This document shows, piece after piece, positions 11,645 to 25,300 of a stretch of DNA of 64,000 nucleotides. How positions within the stretch are numbered: position 1 is the first letter of the stretch; the number at the start of each line of letters is the position of its first letter. The stretch lies in assembly GCA_022316685.1 (NCBI GenBank), contig JAKJHU010000085.1, positions 124,001 through 188,000 on the forward strand, in the 5' to 3' direction. The notes beneath the pieces were generated by a model that did no database searches, had not been told where the DNA came from, and worked only from the letters and a program-made list of their open reading frames with translations. The DNA comes from Progne subis subis. Taxonomy: Eukaryota > Chordata > Aves > Passeriformes > Hirundinidae. The position numbers and the translations under genes were made by a program.

Positions 11645-14600
11645 CTAAAGAACAGAAAGCGGCGTTAGTTTAGACTCTGGGATCCCAGTGACCGGGATGT
11701 CATTCAGCAAGGACAAGGCTGAGCAGTGAAAAGGCGGCATTGCCACAGGAGTCTCGGGATAAAGTCGCTGCTGCATCCAGCAGCTGGGCAATGCCCAAGG
11801 ATTTTATCTTAAATAGGCCCAGGTCCGCCAGCCTGGATAATTCCTGGCATAGAGCACGTGGTGTGACCAGCTCCAGCTCTGCCAAGCCAGCACTTACCTC
11901 CAAATATCCTATTTCTTGACAGATTACAGCAATATGCGGGATTTATTTCATTTCTGTCAAAGCCAAAGATTATTCACTAAAATTTTATGAAACCAGCTCG
12001 CAGTGCACCCCCGACACGTCTCAATGTTATTGCTGGGCTTGTCTCACCCAGGCTGCTGCTCAAAGAGGTCTGAGCTGCAGGAGCCCTGCAGCACCTGGGC
12101 AGGGGCTGCACAGGACAAGGGCTGGTGCAGGAAGGGGAGAAAAAAGGGGAGAAATAAAGGGGAAAATACATCAGTTGAGAAAATTCCTATTATTGGGCAA
12201 ACTGCACCACGGCAGAACATCATCTGCCGTTAAACCCCCCATGGCACCAACACCTCTGGCTGCTTCCACCGAAGTTTCAGGAAACTTCTGAAGCTTTGGG
12301 ATGGGATCCACGTCTGCTCAGCCCTGAGGATCCACACCAGGAGCCCCAGGCAGGCTGTTCCTGTGCTGCTGATGCACAGAGATGGGGGGACTGCAGTCAC
12401 CGATGTCCTGGGGGTCCCTGGTGTCACTGAGCCCCTGATGGGACACTTTATGACCCCTCCAAGCCCCTACATTTGGTCACAAATACAATACAGCTGTCCC
12501 CACGCCCCGGTGCCCCATCACACAGGGCTGGCCTGACTGGGAAGTCTGCCGGGATGTGAATTTGGGAAAGAAAGGAGGAAGGAAAAGGAGGGAACAGGGC
12601 AGAGCAAAGCAGCAGAACCCGAGCAACAAACCCACCCCTGGGAGGGAGCAGCGCTCAAGTTGCTCGTGGCCGTAGTGAAGCTTCCTGCCCTGGGAATGCC
12701 GCTGTTGCCATGGGAATGGGGTGGGAGCGGATAATCCCAGCACAGAGCAGGCAGCTCGGACCGGGCTCTGCTGACCCGTGAAATAATTTACATGCCGAGA
12801 TGGGCTCAAGACAAACTGCAGAGCTGGGAAATCCGTGAGTGCAGAGGGGAAGGGGCAGTGGAGCAGCTCCAGCCTCCCGGTGCCTGCTGGCACAGCCCAG
12901 GGCACAGAGTTGCCCCCCTGTCCTGGTACCCACCACCCTTCCCTGCTCATTAAACCAGACTAAATCATCTGATTATTCACCACAAAAGGAATTAACCAGA
13001 GATTTCATCCCCCTGAATCACTGCACCCTTCAGGGCCATCCCGTGCTGATGCTGCCGAAGCACCGCAGATGATTAATAGTTTGAGACATTTCAATAATGC
13101 TGGATTTTAGGGTCCTAAATTGCATCTTACTTAAACGGCTGGTGTAATCCTTCAGTGAGGCTTTTGTACAGAAATCGCTCCAGCCATTCTGCACGTTTCC
13201 AAATAATATTGTAACCTGTGTTCTGCATGAATGGCTTTCATAAATTAAACACCGGCATCGGGGGTTTTATTTAGGTTTTAAGGCTGAGATAAAAGTGAGT
13301 GGAGAGGTGAGAACCACTAATGGGCTGTGAACAAGGACTGAACACACTGTATTTATTGTCCTGTTCAGCATGACAGACAGCTACTGCTTTTATGGAAATC
13401 TTGGGAGTCTGAAATGGAGTGGAAGCTGCAAAGGTGGGATTGTTCCAGCTTCTGTGGCTGGCAAGAGCCACACAGCCCCGGAGTCCATCTCCATGCCCTG
13501 GTTTCCAGCCAAAGGCCGAGACTGCCCCGTCCATCCTTGCGTGTCCCAAGAGTTCTCATTCTCTGCACCCATTAAACTGCCAGAGGTGGGGTTGGATGGG
13601 ATATTGGGAAGGAATTCTTCCCTGGGTGGGTAGTGAGGCCCTGGCACAGGGTGCCCAGAGAAGCTGTGGCTGCCCCTGGACGCCTGGAAGTGTCCAAGGC
13701 CAGGCTGGAGAAGAGTTCAGAGTGGGATAGTGGAAGATGTCCCTGCTCATGGCAGGGGCTGGGACTGGATGATTTTGAAGGTTCCTTCTCGCCCCAACCT
13801 TTCCATGATTTGTTTCTTTAATAAAGAATGACTTTGCCTACCAAAAGCCCCTCCAAGATCATGGCTAGTCTTCCTCTTCCTCATCCTCATCCTCCTCACA
13901 AGGCAGGACACGAGAGCGAGGTGCTCATGCTGCATACTGCGGCATGCTCTGCTCATCCATAAATCCCTGGTCTATGGCTGATGTGCCAGCACGGATTCCC
14001 AGGGCTGGGAATGTCCCCAGGAAGTCACAGGCAGCCCCAAAGGAAGGTGATGCCACAGGAGGAAGGACCATGAGCCCCTCCAGCCCTGAGCAGAGCCCCG
14101 CTCCTCCAAGATCCTCAGGGAAGATGAATTTCCCAGCAAAAGGCAAAAGATGCCGAGCCCGCGAGGCGCCTGGAAGCCAAGGGAGCTCTGCAATCTGCCA
14201 TTCACACCAAACCAAATGACACACAACAATAATTAGTGAAGATTACACAGCAATTAACATGATTACAATTATGCCAGTTGAAATCATTTATACAATAAAA
14301 TCCACACATGCTTTGCAACACATGACCAGGGCCGAAAGTGTGGCTGGGATGTTTTTCCTGGGAGCTCATAAATAAAGCCAAGACAGCTCCATTTCAGGGA
14401 GGGAAGAGTCATTGGCCTCATTTCCGTCAGAAGAGGATTTTTCTTGTCACACCATCATCTACACAAGAGCTCCCAGTTTCCCACATAATGATCTGCTTTT
14501 GACACGATCGTGGTTAAAATAAATGTGTCGGATCTCCAGCAGACTTGGGACCAGAGCTCTTGGTTTTGTGAACCAAGGTGGGAGGGGAATCGCTGTCAGA

Positions 14601-17600
14601 GTGATCCCGGGGTGATGCCAGGGCTGTGGATGCCACAATCCTGCGGGATGCAGGGTGGAGAGGCAGATCCTGGGCTGTGGATCCACTCCCTGACTGTACC
14701 TCTGGATAACCCCTCCCATCACAGCACAACCCTGACCCGCCTGGAAAGGGGCAGAATAAATATGCAAACTTTTAAATTGGCTACTTAATAATAATAATAA
14801 TAAAAAAATCTTATTTATTCCAACCCTGCGCTGTGTCGTATTTACACAGGCTTAGCTCTGCTGGCCAGTGCTTTGTACAGGCATTTAAATGGCAGAAAAT
14901 TAAATGATACGTTAATCAAAGCTCTCCCTCCTGTAAGCACACGGGTGATAAGATCTCCTTGCTCTCCTCTGGCTCTTGGCAGCTGTTTGTTCAGCAAACA
15001 GCCCAGATGTGGTGCTGAGCAGCCAACACGAGCAAGACTCGTTTTTCATTACTGGGAGCCCGTGTAAGACAAAGGAATCTTAATAAGGAAGAGCTCGTTT
15101 CCCTGATCTCATTTTTATTACCTCCACTCTCGTCTCCTGTTTGTTTGCATTTCACACCCTGCTCGCCCTATTTCCATCTCAGATGAGCAGCAGCCAAACA
15201 CAGCTCCCACACCAGCATTTGCAATTTGCCCCTTCACCAGCACCAGGACAGAGGGTGATGCTCACACTGCGGCCAGGGCTCAGGACAATTGCTTTTCACA
15301 AGGGCCACAGGCAGCCCAGTAAACCCCAGAATGCCAGAATCACTGAGGATGGGAAGGAATCCAGGAACCACCGAGTCCAACCTGCGACAAATCCCCACCT
15401 TGTCACCCAGCCCAGAGCGCTGAGTGCCACCTTTCTTAGACACTGTCAGGGATGGGGACTCCAAACCTCTCTGGGCAACATTTTCCAAGGCCTGACCACC
15501 CTCTCCATGAGGAAATTCCTCCCAAAGCCTGCATATCCTTTCTGTAAACCCCAGGTGTTTCAGCTCAGAAATATTAGCCACAATGCCTGTCTTTCTGTCA
15601 TTCATTAATGACCAGAGTTGGGTCATTTGGAGCAAAGCCTCCTCAGCAGCACTTAGGAAGGATCTTATTTATTGTGCAGGGTCCCAGTGACCTCAGCCAA
15701 GTGCTCTCAGGGCTCTCACTCATCACTTGTCTGTGGAAGGTGCTCCTGCCCATGGCAGGGAGTTGGAATGAGATGATCTTTAAGGTATCTTCCAACCCGA
15801 ACCATTCCAGGATTCTGTGATCTCCTCACAGGTCTCTGCCCTGCCTGACTGTTCTTAAACTCTGCCTTGTACCTCCCCAAACTGCTCCAGCTCACCCAGG
15901 GTGTTTCCTGGTGCCAGGGAACTGCTCTTCAGAACATCAGTTCTGACAGCAGCGACTCTCCTGTACAAGGCAGGTGTGGGCTGTGGGGACAGAGCTCGCC
16001 GGAACCAGAGCAGGGAGATAATTACTGGTGTCTGCAGTGAAACTGTGATCCGCAACCCTGACAAATTCTGTCGCCTTGGAGCATCTCCCTACACACCTGC
16101 AGGGAGCAGGTGGGACCTGCAGTGAGCTGCGCCCAGCCTCAGCCTGGCACCTGCCCTGGTTATGGGGAGAAAAACTGGGAAAACAAGGCAGTGATTCACG
16201 TCCTGAGACACCACCCCTGGGAAAGCAGGGAGGCCCCCAATCACAGGGGCACTGCCAGCCCTGCCCACCCTGACTTTGGATGGTTGGCACATTTTCCACT
16301 TTCCCTACGGGGGGATGATGCTCCCTGCCCCAGGAATCCATCCCTGCCCCATCTCTGCCCTCAGACCTCCAAGGGGATGTGACACCCTGCTCCATCCTCA
16401 CTGCCTCCCTCCACAATGCAGGCCCAGACCCCGATTTCCAGAGCTTTTCCAAACTCAGCAACTGTGATTGCTTCACGCATGAAAACACAAAGAACCAGTT
16501 TGTCTCTGTGACATAGAAATGCCCTCTGATGGGCACCAACTCAGGATGGGCACCTGGGCACCCACAGAGGAAAGCAGGGACATTTGGGATGTGCAGGTGC
16601 TTGGGCCCCTCTCCAGCTCTCTCCCAGCCCGTCAAAAATTAACATATTTGATATTAGAACGGTAGAAATGCCTCCCTCTCCCTCAGCAGCGAGCATATGG
16701 CATACAAATCCTCAAAATAGGCTGCACTGCCTCTTTAAATTATCTCCAGAGAATACATCAAGGGATATTTTCCTGCTTGAAGCATGTTTTTGATGTGGTG
16801 ACTTTCATCTGGCGTTCCACTGATCACGGCGTGGCAGCGACTGCCTCCCTTGATTTCATGTTTTGACCTTAAACACCACAGGTCCCGCTGAGCTCCGCTC
16901 CGCCCGTCCTGAGAGAGCCCAGAGGAAGCCCCCACATCTCAGCACCCCCCAGGACACCCAGGCTGGGCTGGGGTCCCTTACCTGAGGCTCTGGGTGCTGC
17001 GGCTGCCGATGGACGGTGCTGAGATGCTCCCGGCCACGCTGGTGCTCGCCAGGGACGTCCAGCCCGCGGAGGAACTCGGCCAGGACTTGAGGCTCTCCAC
17101 AGGCTCCAGGCTGAGCACGGAGCCAACGCTGGAGCAGGCATCCCTGAGGGGACAGGAGAGAGCTGTCAGCTCTGCAGGTGCAGGCAGGAGGGGTCGTGGG
17201 TCACTGGGATGGTGACACGGAGGGAATCCAAAAGCAGCCTTTTGGATTCTGCTCAGGCTCTGCTCGGGCCGGTTTGTGGCACCAGCAGAAAGAAAAGAAA
17301 TCTTCCCAGGCAGCCTGGCACTTGTGCCATTGCTGCTGCCATTCATTATTTCCTCAGGTATTTCCTGTAGACCCTGGGCAGGAAAACCCCACACTGCCTG
17401 TTGTGCCTGGGGCTGGAGCTGCAGTGACAGAGCCAGTGTGACCCCAAGCACCCCACAGAGCCCTACACACCCCGGGACTTCCCCAGGGACGGAGCTGCTG
17501 TGGGACCCCGGGGGCCCTGCGCACCCCTGGGCTCCACCAGAGCCCACTCAGGTGTGGGGGATCCTTTGGGATCTCAGTTTTCCTTCAGAGGCACAGATCA

Positions 17601-20600
17601 TCTCTCCCAGCACAGCCCAGAGGAGTGGGAGCATCCCTTGGGATAAGAGGCAGAGCTCCCAGGGAACGGGAGCGCGCCGATGGGCGTGGGGCACACGACG
17701 CCGGCGCATCGGGATGCCAGCGTGAGCAGACAGTGCTTCAGGACCCCCCGGTGCAGCAGCTGGTGGCCCACGAGCTCTGTCCTTTGGCAGGATCCTCTCC
17801 TGGCGTCACTCACGTGTCTCTCCTGGAGCACTGCGACTCCCGCGCCGTCCGCGCACTGCAAGGACCGGAGCAGAGGGGTCAGCGACGGCTCGTGGGGACC
17901 CCAAACCCACCAAAGGCTGCAAAACTGCCTGGACTGACTGCAGCAGAGCTGGCATGGCCTGGGAACCCCCAAAACAGCCACGGGGAGCAGGGCTGGAGAC
18001 ACATCCCTACTCCCCGCACGGGGCAGGCCTGGCTGCAAACGGGAGCCCAGGGCAGAAGGAGGGAGCAGGACACCCCAGCACGGGGCTGCTCCTGCGGCTG
18101 CAGCTGCATTCCTGCCGGGGAGCACCTCTCAGCTCCGCTGATGCATCAGCTGCATCCGAAATCACTCTTCTTTTGGAAGCAGTGAGTGTCTGAGCTCACG
18201 GTTTCTATCTCACCTTCCCCTGGTTTAATCACCACACAGAGCAAGAGCAAGTGGTGACGAGCGCACCTCAGATTTTTCTTTTTCATTTTTCTTTTTTTTT
18301 CTTTTAAACTCATTTATCTGCTTTGTCTCCATTATTCATGGTGCCCCTTCAGCTGCGTGGCAGAGGGGAAAATCGAAGGGCTTTAGAAATAGCGCCTGAA
18401 AAATGCTCTGGAATCCTTTCCTCATTTTTTTTTTTCCTAGTAAAACCCTCTACCCAATCATCCAGCTCTCCTCCAGCTCCTGGGGATGATCAAAGCAGGA
18501 TTTTCACTCCACAAACCCAGCGCTGGGGCACCAACAAGCTGCTGCCAGGGACCCTAACACAAAGCTTTCTGCCGGCACGCTCAGCGCAAACACCTGAGGG
18601 CGAGGAGATGAACCTACCCTGGCACTGCCCAGCGCTGCCTCTCCCCCCAGGGAGCAGCTGAGCCCCCCCGGCTCCCCCCAGCCCCCGTTCCTCACCTGTC
18701 AGCGTCGCTGTCGTCGCTGTCCCGCAGCCCCTCCAGGGCCACCTGCAGGTCTGCAATGCGGCGGATGGAGGTGCCCAGGTCGGCCTGCAGCACCTGCCGC
18801 ACCTCTGCCAGCTCTGCCAGCTGCTGCTCCTGCACAGGGGACGCCAGGTGAGGGGGCTGCCGCCTGACTCGGCGCCTGAGCTGCCGGTGGGGTCAGTGCT
18901 GAACCATCCCACCCTCGCCCCAGTGCTCCCAGGGCCTGGCGGGGCCGGGGAGCTGCATCGTGCCCTGTGGCACCTGCCAACGTGAACTGCGTCTTTCAGC
19001 ATTTTCCAGGGCTTAATGGGGCTCCAAAAGAGCTGGAGAGGAATTTTGGATAAGGGCATGGAGTGAGAGGACACAGGGAATGAGTGCCCACTGCCAGAGG
19101 ACAGGGAGAGATGGGATGTTGGGAAGAAATTCTTCCCTGTGAGGGTGTTGTGAGGGCACAGGGTGTCCAGAGGAGCTGTGGCCGCTCCATCCCTGGAAGT
19201 GTCCAGTGCCAGGCTGGGCAGGGCTTGGAGCAACCTGGGATAGTGGAAGTTGTCCCTGCCTATGGCACGGGATGAGCTTTGAGGTCCTTGCAAAGCCAAC
19301 CCACGCCAGGATTTACAATGCGACAGGACCCACACGGCTCCAGGGACCCAGCGCCGCCCACCTTGCACACCAAGGACACCAACCCAGCCCTGCACCCACG
19401 TTCACCACGCTCCCAGTCCCTCCAGCTGGGAAGGAGCCCTTCCTGCTGTTCCTAAGCCACCACGGGGCAGAGAGGAGGGGGCAGCGGAGCCAGGGTGATG
19501 GAAGCTGCCGGCTGTGAAAGTGCCACGGCGGCGGTGACGAGGTGAGGGATGATTTGCGACAGGCCACAGCACAGGAGCTGGCACACTGTCACAGTAAATA
19601 ATGGAAGGCCTGGAATCACCGGGCACACGGGCCCCAGGGGAAGAGCATCTCAGTTCATCAAAACACGAAAAGAGTCATCCCCGTTCGGGTCGCGGCGGCT
19701 CCCGGGAACGCGCTGGTATTGGGGAGAAACTCAGCGCTGCTGAGAAGTTTTCTGAAACTTGGTGTTTCCGAGCCTTCTGCTTCCCTCCTGGCTCGGGCAG
19801 AAGGAGGAAAGGAGCTGCTTCAGTGAGGGAATTGTTCCATCAGGGATCTCAGGGGCTCAGAATAGGGCACAGGGTGAAACACCAGCCCCAGAGAGGAGGA
19901 AAGAGCCCCAAGCTCCGGGTGCCTGCGTGCCTGTGTTCAGCTATTTGGGACTGCAGGAGCAGGGAGTGAAACCGCTGCCTGATAAAGAGCTGAGCCCCTC
20001 CACAGGCTGAAAAGAGCCTCTCTTGACCCAGCTCCTCATCAGCAGGCTCTGGCACAAATTAAATATAGCTCAGTGGCTGCATGTAAGTCCACTCCTCTGT
20101 TCTGCTGTTGTTGACAGGGATGAGCAGGGAGGCATGGAACAGTTACCAGCACCCCAAACCCGCTTCCACTGCCATGGGCACAGAAATCCCCTGGGACGGT
20201 TGTGGGAGCAGCAAACAAAATGTCGTGGGGGCTGGAGGGGTCCCCCTGGCTGGTGGGGTCCCCCTGACCTCGCTACCTTCTGCAGGACCCTGGGAATGCT
20301 GAGGGGAGAGGGAAGGGACCATCCCAGGTGATGCTGTGGAGCTGGGGCTCCACCTGCCACCCCCAGGACATCCCTGGGCACCCACGCTTGGTGGCACCCA
20401 CGCCGGTGGCCTCAGTGGGGGGGACCTGCAGGGCACTGGGGTGACACTGGGGACTGTGGGTGACCCTGGGGTCCCCTGCTCACAGGCCACCCAAGGGGTA
20501 ATTCGAATGTGAGCTGGAAAATAAACCCTGCTCAGCCCAGCTGGCCCAAATCCCATCCAGGGAGACACCTCACGGTTTTCTCCATACCCTACAATTGTCT

Positions 20601-22326
20601 CAAGGAAAGGAATAATTTTGCCAATGTGATTCAATTTCAGATGGAAAAACGCTGTCTGCACAGCACAAACTGACAAGGTCCATGCCAGCACCAGGCCCCT
20701 GGCACCCAGGGAGCTGCTGGACACCTTTGACACAGGTTGTTTCTATCTAAATGTAAATGCAAGAAGCTTTTCTCTTCCCACACAGTCCCTGGGCTGGGAA
20801 CTGACACCCTCACACTGGGCAGAGCCGGCTTTTTGTTTCCTCCGAGCCGAAAAAGAGGGAGAAATAAAGGGGAAAATATATCAGTTGAGAAAACTCCTAT
20901 TATTGGGCAAACTGCACCACGGCTGGAGCTGAGGGGCTGAAAGGAGCATCCTCAGCTGTTCAACCCCTCATGGCACCAACACCTCTGGCTGCTTCCACCA
21001 AACCAGTCCGACAGGCACAGCAGGACCAGCCTGACCAGCTCAGAACCTCTGGCTGATGTATATTTTATCACCAATAAATAAAATATACGTTCTGCCCAGT
21101 TCTGAATACATTTCCAAACCAGATTCTCCCATTCACACTGGGGGAGAGATTGCCCCAGAGCAAAGGACTGGCTCTGCTGGTGGGTCAGAAACCATGATTT
21201 CAGAAGGCTGAGGCTGATTCCTGCTGACAGGGAGCCTGGATTAAAGGTTTCCCCAAGACAAGGGGACAGGAGCTCACTCAGTGATGTCTGGCACTCAGCA
21301 AACCCAGGGGAAGAGATTCTTCACATCCCTCACGGAATGAGATTCCTAAACCTTCTTTTTCTTAAGAGGCTGCTTTTTTTTTCCTTCTTTTTCTTTTTTC
21401 CCTCAACTAATTTTGTCTCAGATTTATTTGAAGAGGAGTTGAAAGGAGACAAACAAAACCAGCAGTGAAATGATCCCTGGGACTCCAAAGGATTCCCAAG
21501 CCGACGCCATGGAGCATCCAGCACTTTGTCCTTGCCACCACCTCGTATTTTTGTTTGCGGTTCTGCTGTGACAACACCGCCTCCGCTCGCTCCCATCTGC
21601 CTCAAGTGAAGTGTAATCTAATTAGCCCAATTTGGATCGCTTTTCTTCGAGTAACTTAGCGTCGCACCTGCAGAATTCATCCATCATTATTATTTTTAAT
21701 TAAGCCGTTAACTCGCGGGGTTTTCGGAAAGTTTGAAGCGACAAAAATTCGGGCAGCTGGGATGGGGCGAGCACCGTGTAATTGGTGCGTGAGCAGCCAC
21801 CGGGAGCTGATGGATTCGCCAGGAATTTACTCTTCTAATGGCAAAGCAGAATCACAACAGCCTTAATTAGCAGAGCTTTCACCGCGGCTCCTCCATCACC
21901 CACCCTCACCTCTAAGGACCGAGTGCTTTGATGATAACTGTCGCTACACTGCCTCAAAGACATTCGCTCTCCAAGGGAGGAGCAGCTGGAAAGACCCAGG
22001 AGCGGGCGGGGATGGGGACATGAGAGCTGCGGGGACATCAGAGGGTTTGCTGGGACCCTGCTGGGAGCGTGGCATTCCCCGGCTGGAGGCACAAACCGCT
22101 CCCAATCCGCTTCTCGAGTTCACTGGAAGCACGGAAAAAAATAACCCCAACGAGACCTTTAAAGATTGCAAATGAGCAAAAAAAAAACCCCTGATCCTGG
22201 AGTTCAGCTGTGTTACACAACGTGGTCATAGCGGGGCCAGAGCACAAAGATCTGCCGGCAAAAGAACCAGGGGGAAAAAAAAAATAATAATAATAGTAAA
22301 AAAAGGTTATTTACACTGAGGCTCAC

Positions 22327-22357
<31 letters not shown>

Positions 22358-25300
22358 CTTGTGAAGAGTTTCTTCACACCTGTACTTCAGTTTTCTGAAA
22401 AATTAGTTAATTATTGTGCTGATGAATTTCACAGCTTCATTAAAGGATCCTGACTCTAGGATAGCACCCGCTGGCCCCCGTGGTGTGCTCAAGGGGGGGT
22501 CAGAGGGGCTGTGCCAGGAGGAGACCCAGCAAGTCCCTGGATTGTGCCTCGGACAGCCAGGGCTTCATCCCAGCTGGATCAGCCTCTTTTTTTCCCCTAA
22601 ATATTCCATCAAGAAGTCACCTGGCTCACCAGGAGAAGAGACCTGAGGGGCTCCTGCCCATGGCCGGACCCCACTCCAGGGTTTTCAACCCAGAGCCCGC
22701 ATCCAGGTGCTTGAATTCTCCCAGGAAATCCAAGCTGTGCAGGCAGCTCAGTCAGCAGCAGCACAGCCAGCACTATCCCTCCCTGAGAGTGGGTAGAAAT
22801 CCTGGACAGTGCCTTGTTCCAGACACCGTGCCAGCCACTCATTGTCCCACATCCCTGCTCCATGCCTGCTCCCAGCCCTTCTCCATCCTTCCCAGCCCTT
22901 CTCCATCCTTCCCAGCCTCTGTTCCCTCCTCCTCTGAGCTGCAGCCTCGCCAGGGGACACGTGGAGGGGACAAGCACGAGGGTTAGTGCACACACCATGA
23001 ACACAGAGAGCAGGGTTGGGGTTTAAACTCCCCAGGATTAAATCCAAGCTGGAAATGCATCCCTCACTCCTGACCATGAGGCAGTGTCTGCCGTGGTCTG
23101 AGGACACCAGGGGCTGGGGCTGGCCTGTCGAGCTCTGGGTGTCAGCACAGCAGCTGAGAAACGAGGAGCTGCTGCAGGCTGGGATCCGGATTTTATTGGG
23201 AGAGGAGCTCCAGCTCCAGGGAGGAAACCCAGGACGTGCAGCCAGAGCAAAGAGAGTCCAGCAGGGCCAAGTCCTACCCCCATCATTACCAAACATGCTT
23301 GGAAAGTGTTCAAACCCCATCCTTCTTACAAAATTCATAAGGCAGAGCCATCTGCCTGGCAGCCAACTCCCATCCCTGTTCCTCACTGGATATTCCCTGC
23401 TGAATGGCACAAGGCTGCCTCCCAATTGCCCTAAACTGGGCGGGAAAAGAAGGAGGGACAGAATAGACGCCCTAAGCCTGGCTGGGGATGGTGGCATGGG
23501 ATTTTCCAGTGCATCCACCACCGATAAATACGAGGTGTGGGAACAAAATACCTTCCATTTTGTATATTGTAGACATATGCTATATATAGATCTACACATA
23601 CAGACAGCAGCTCTGAAGCAAGACAGGATTTTTAACCCAGTCTCTGCCAGAAATTTGTCCCTTCACCACCTCCCTCTAAACCTCGACGGCGGGTGGTAAA
23701 TCCACAACCTCACCACCGTGTATTTAAGTAAGTTTTAAAAAAACTGTTAGGAGCAGAGCACGACTTAAGTAATGTCAAGTGAATAATTCAGGCTGGATTT
23801 ATAATTGATGGGGGATTTAGCAGGAGCAGAGCCATAAGTGGCTCTCTATTAACTATTGATGCTCCCCGCCAGGCTCCCAACAAGCTCGGCCGGGCTCCTC
23901 GATCACAGCTCTGCCCCATGTTTTATTTAAGTGCTCTTCAGAGGACACACAGTCTGGGGGATGCCTCTGCTCCCAGGAATGGCACAACAGTCCCTGGCTG
24001 TGGCCGTGCATGTGAAGCCAGTTCCCAATGGAGCAATCCCCATGGAAAATCTGGGATGGGGGAGCCCACCCGCTCCTTTCTCCTGTGGATGCCAGATGAC
24101 CCCAGATATCTGAGTGTCTGGATAAACCCAGAGCCCTCAGCTCTGCCTTATGAGTTCAGCTGCTTACAGGGGGTTGTGTCCTATTTGAGGGGGGTGCCCC
24201 TAAAACCCCCTTCAGACCTCTTTGCGCCTTATTTGGGAGAACACGAGAGCACCAAGAAGTTCCTGCACCTTCCTTCACCCGTCGCTCACATCCCCACATG
24301 AAACATTCAGAAAGCTTCTAAAAATACAGGCACAACCCCAAAAACACAGCGAAAAGAGCCTGCCCCTATCCCAACAGCCAGAGCATCCACGTTCCAAGCA
24401 CTGCCCTTCCAGCAGAGCTGCAACAAACACCCAACACCACAGCAGCCACGGCTCCCTCAATCCCACAGGGAAAGCAGCAGGACCAGGGAGCCCAGAATGC
24501 CCAGGGCACCTCTCACTGCACCATCTCATGGCTCTGTAGAGCACCAGAGGCTGAGAGATCCGACCTCGTTCCATGCTCAGGGCAGGCTGCTCCAGCGGCC
24601 AGAGCACAGCCTGGCCGAGCAAGGACTAAGCCTGAGTGTGGAGAAGGCAGAGGATCGGGAATCATCCACACCATTCCCCTCGGGAAGGCTGGCAGCCTCA
24701 GGGCAGAATCAATCCTGAAATCTCCTTGATTGCTAACTAAAAGATTATTGATAAAATAACCGCTCCTAATTCAGCCCTGCTGCCAGCAGAACTGCAATAT
24801 CTTTCAATTACCGCTCAGGAGCGAGGCTTTCCCTTGGATTACTGGAAGGAACAACATGAAAAGAGGCACTGGGAAAGGGCTGGAAAGGGAAGGTGGAATC
24901 TATTTTTGCTGCTCTCCAGACCCAGCTGGGGCTCTGCTCGCTCAGAGCAGGTTTAGCTGCTGGTTGGCACTGTCTGAGCTGCAGCTACAGGTGTGGTTTG
25001 GCAAAGCCAGGAGCTCCAGGAGGATCTGGTGCTTGGGCTGAGCCTGGCACACCCAGCCCTGGCACACCCAGCCCTGCCGCCAGCACTCAGCACTCAGGGA
25101 CTGCTGCAGGGCCAGGGCATTCCCCACCCACTGTGGTTCTGCCTGACATGAGGAGAACCAGCGTGAGGAGCTGCAGGAATGACCTGACCAAGCTGGAATC
25201 ATTGATTTGTCTAGGATGGAAACACCTCCAAGATGATCCAGCCCAACTGTTGCCCCGGCACTGCCAATTCCAGCACTAAACCTTGTCCCCAAGTGCCACA

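Larger units (their letters stand above)
11645..16981 (-). other. MYO18B: intron between c41 and c42 (5.3 kb)
   Basis: Non-coding. It holds one copy of a duplicated 98-bp module (12,147-12,270) and CR1 pieces near 13.6 and 15.3-15.8 kb. AT-rich unique patches at about 13,080-13,300, 14,215-14,300 and 16,630-16,870 stand out from GC-rich surroundings and could be conserved non-coding sequence. That would need an alignment. Confidence 0.8.
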
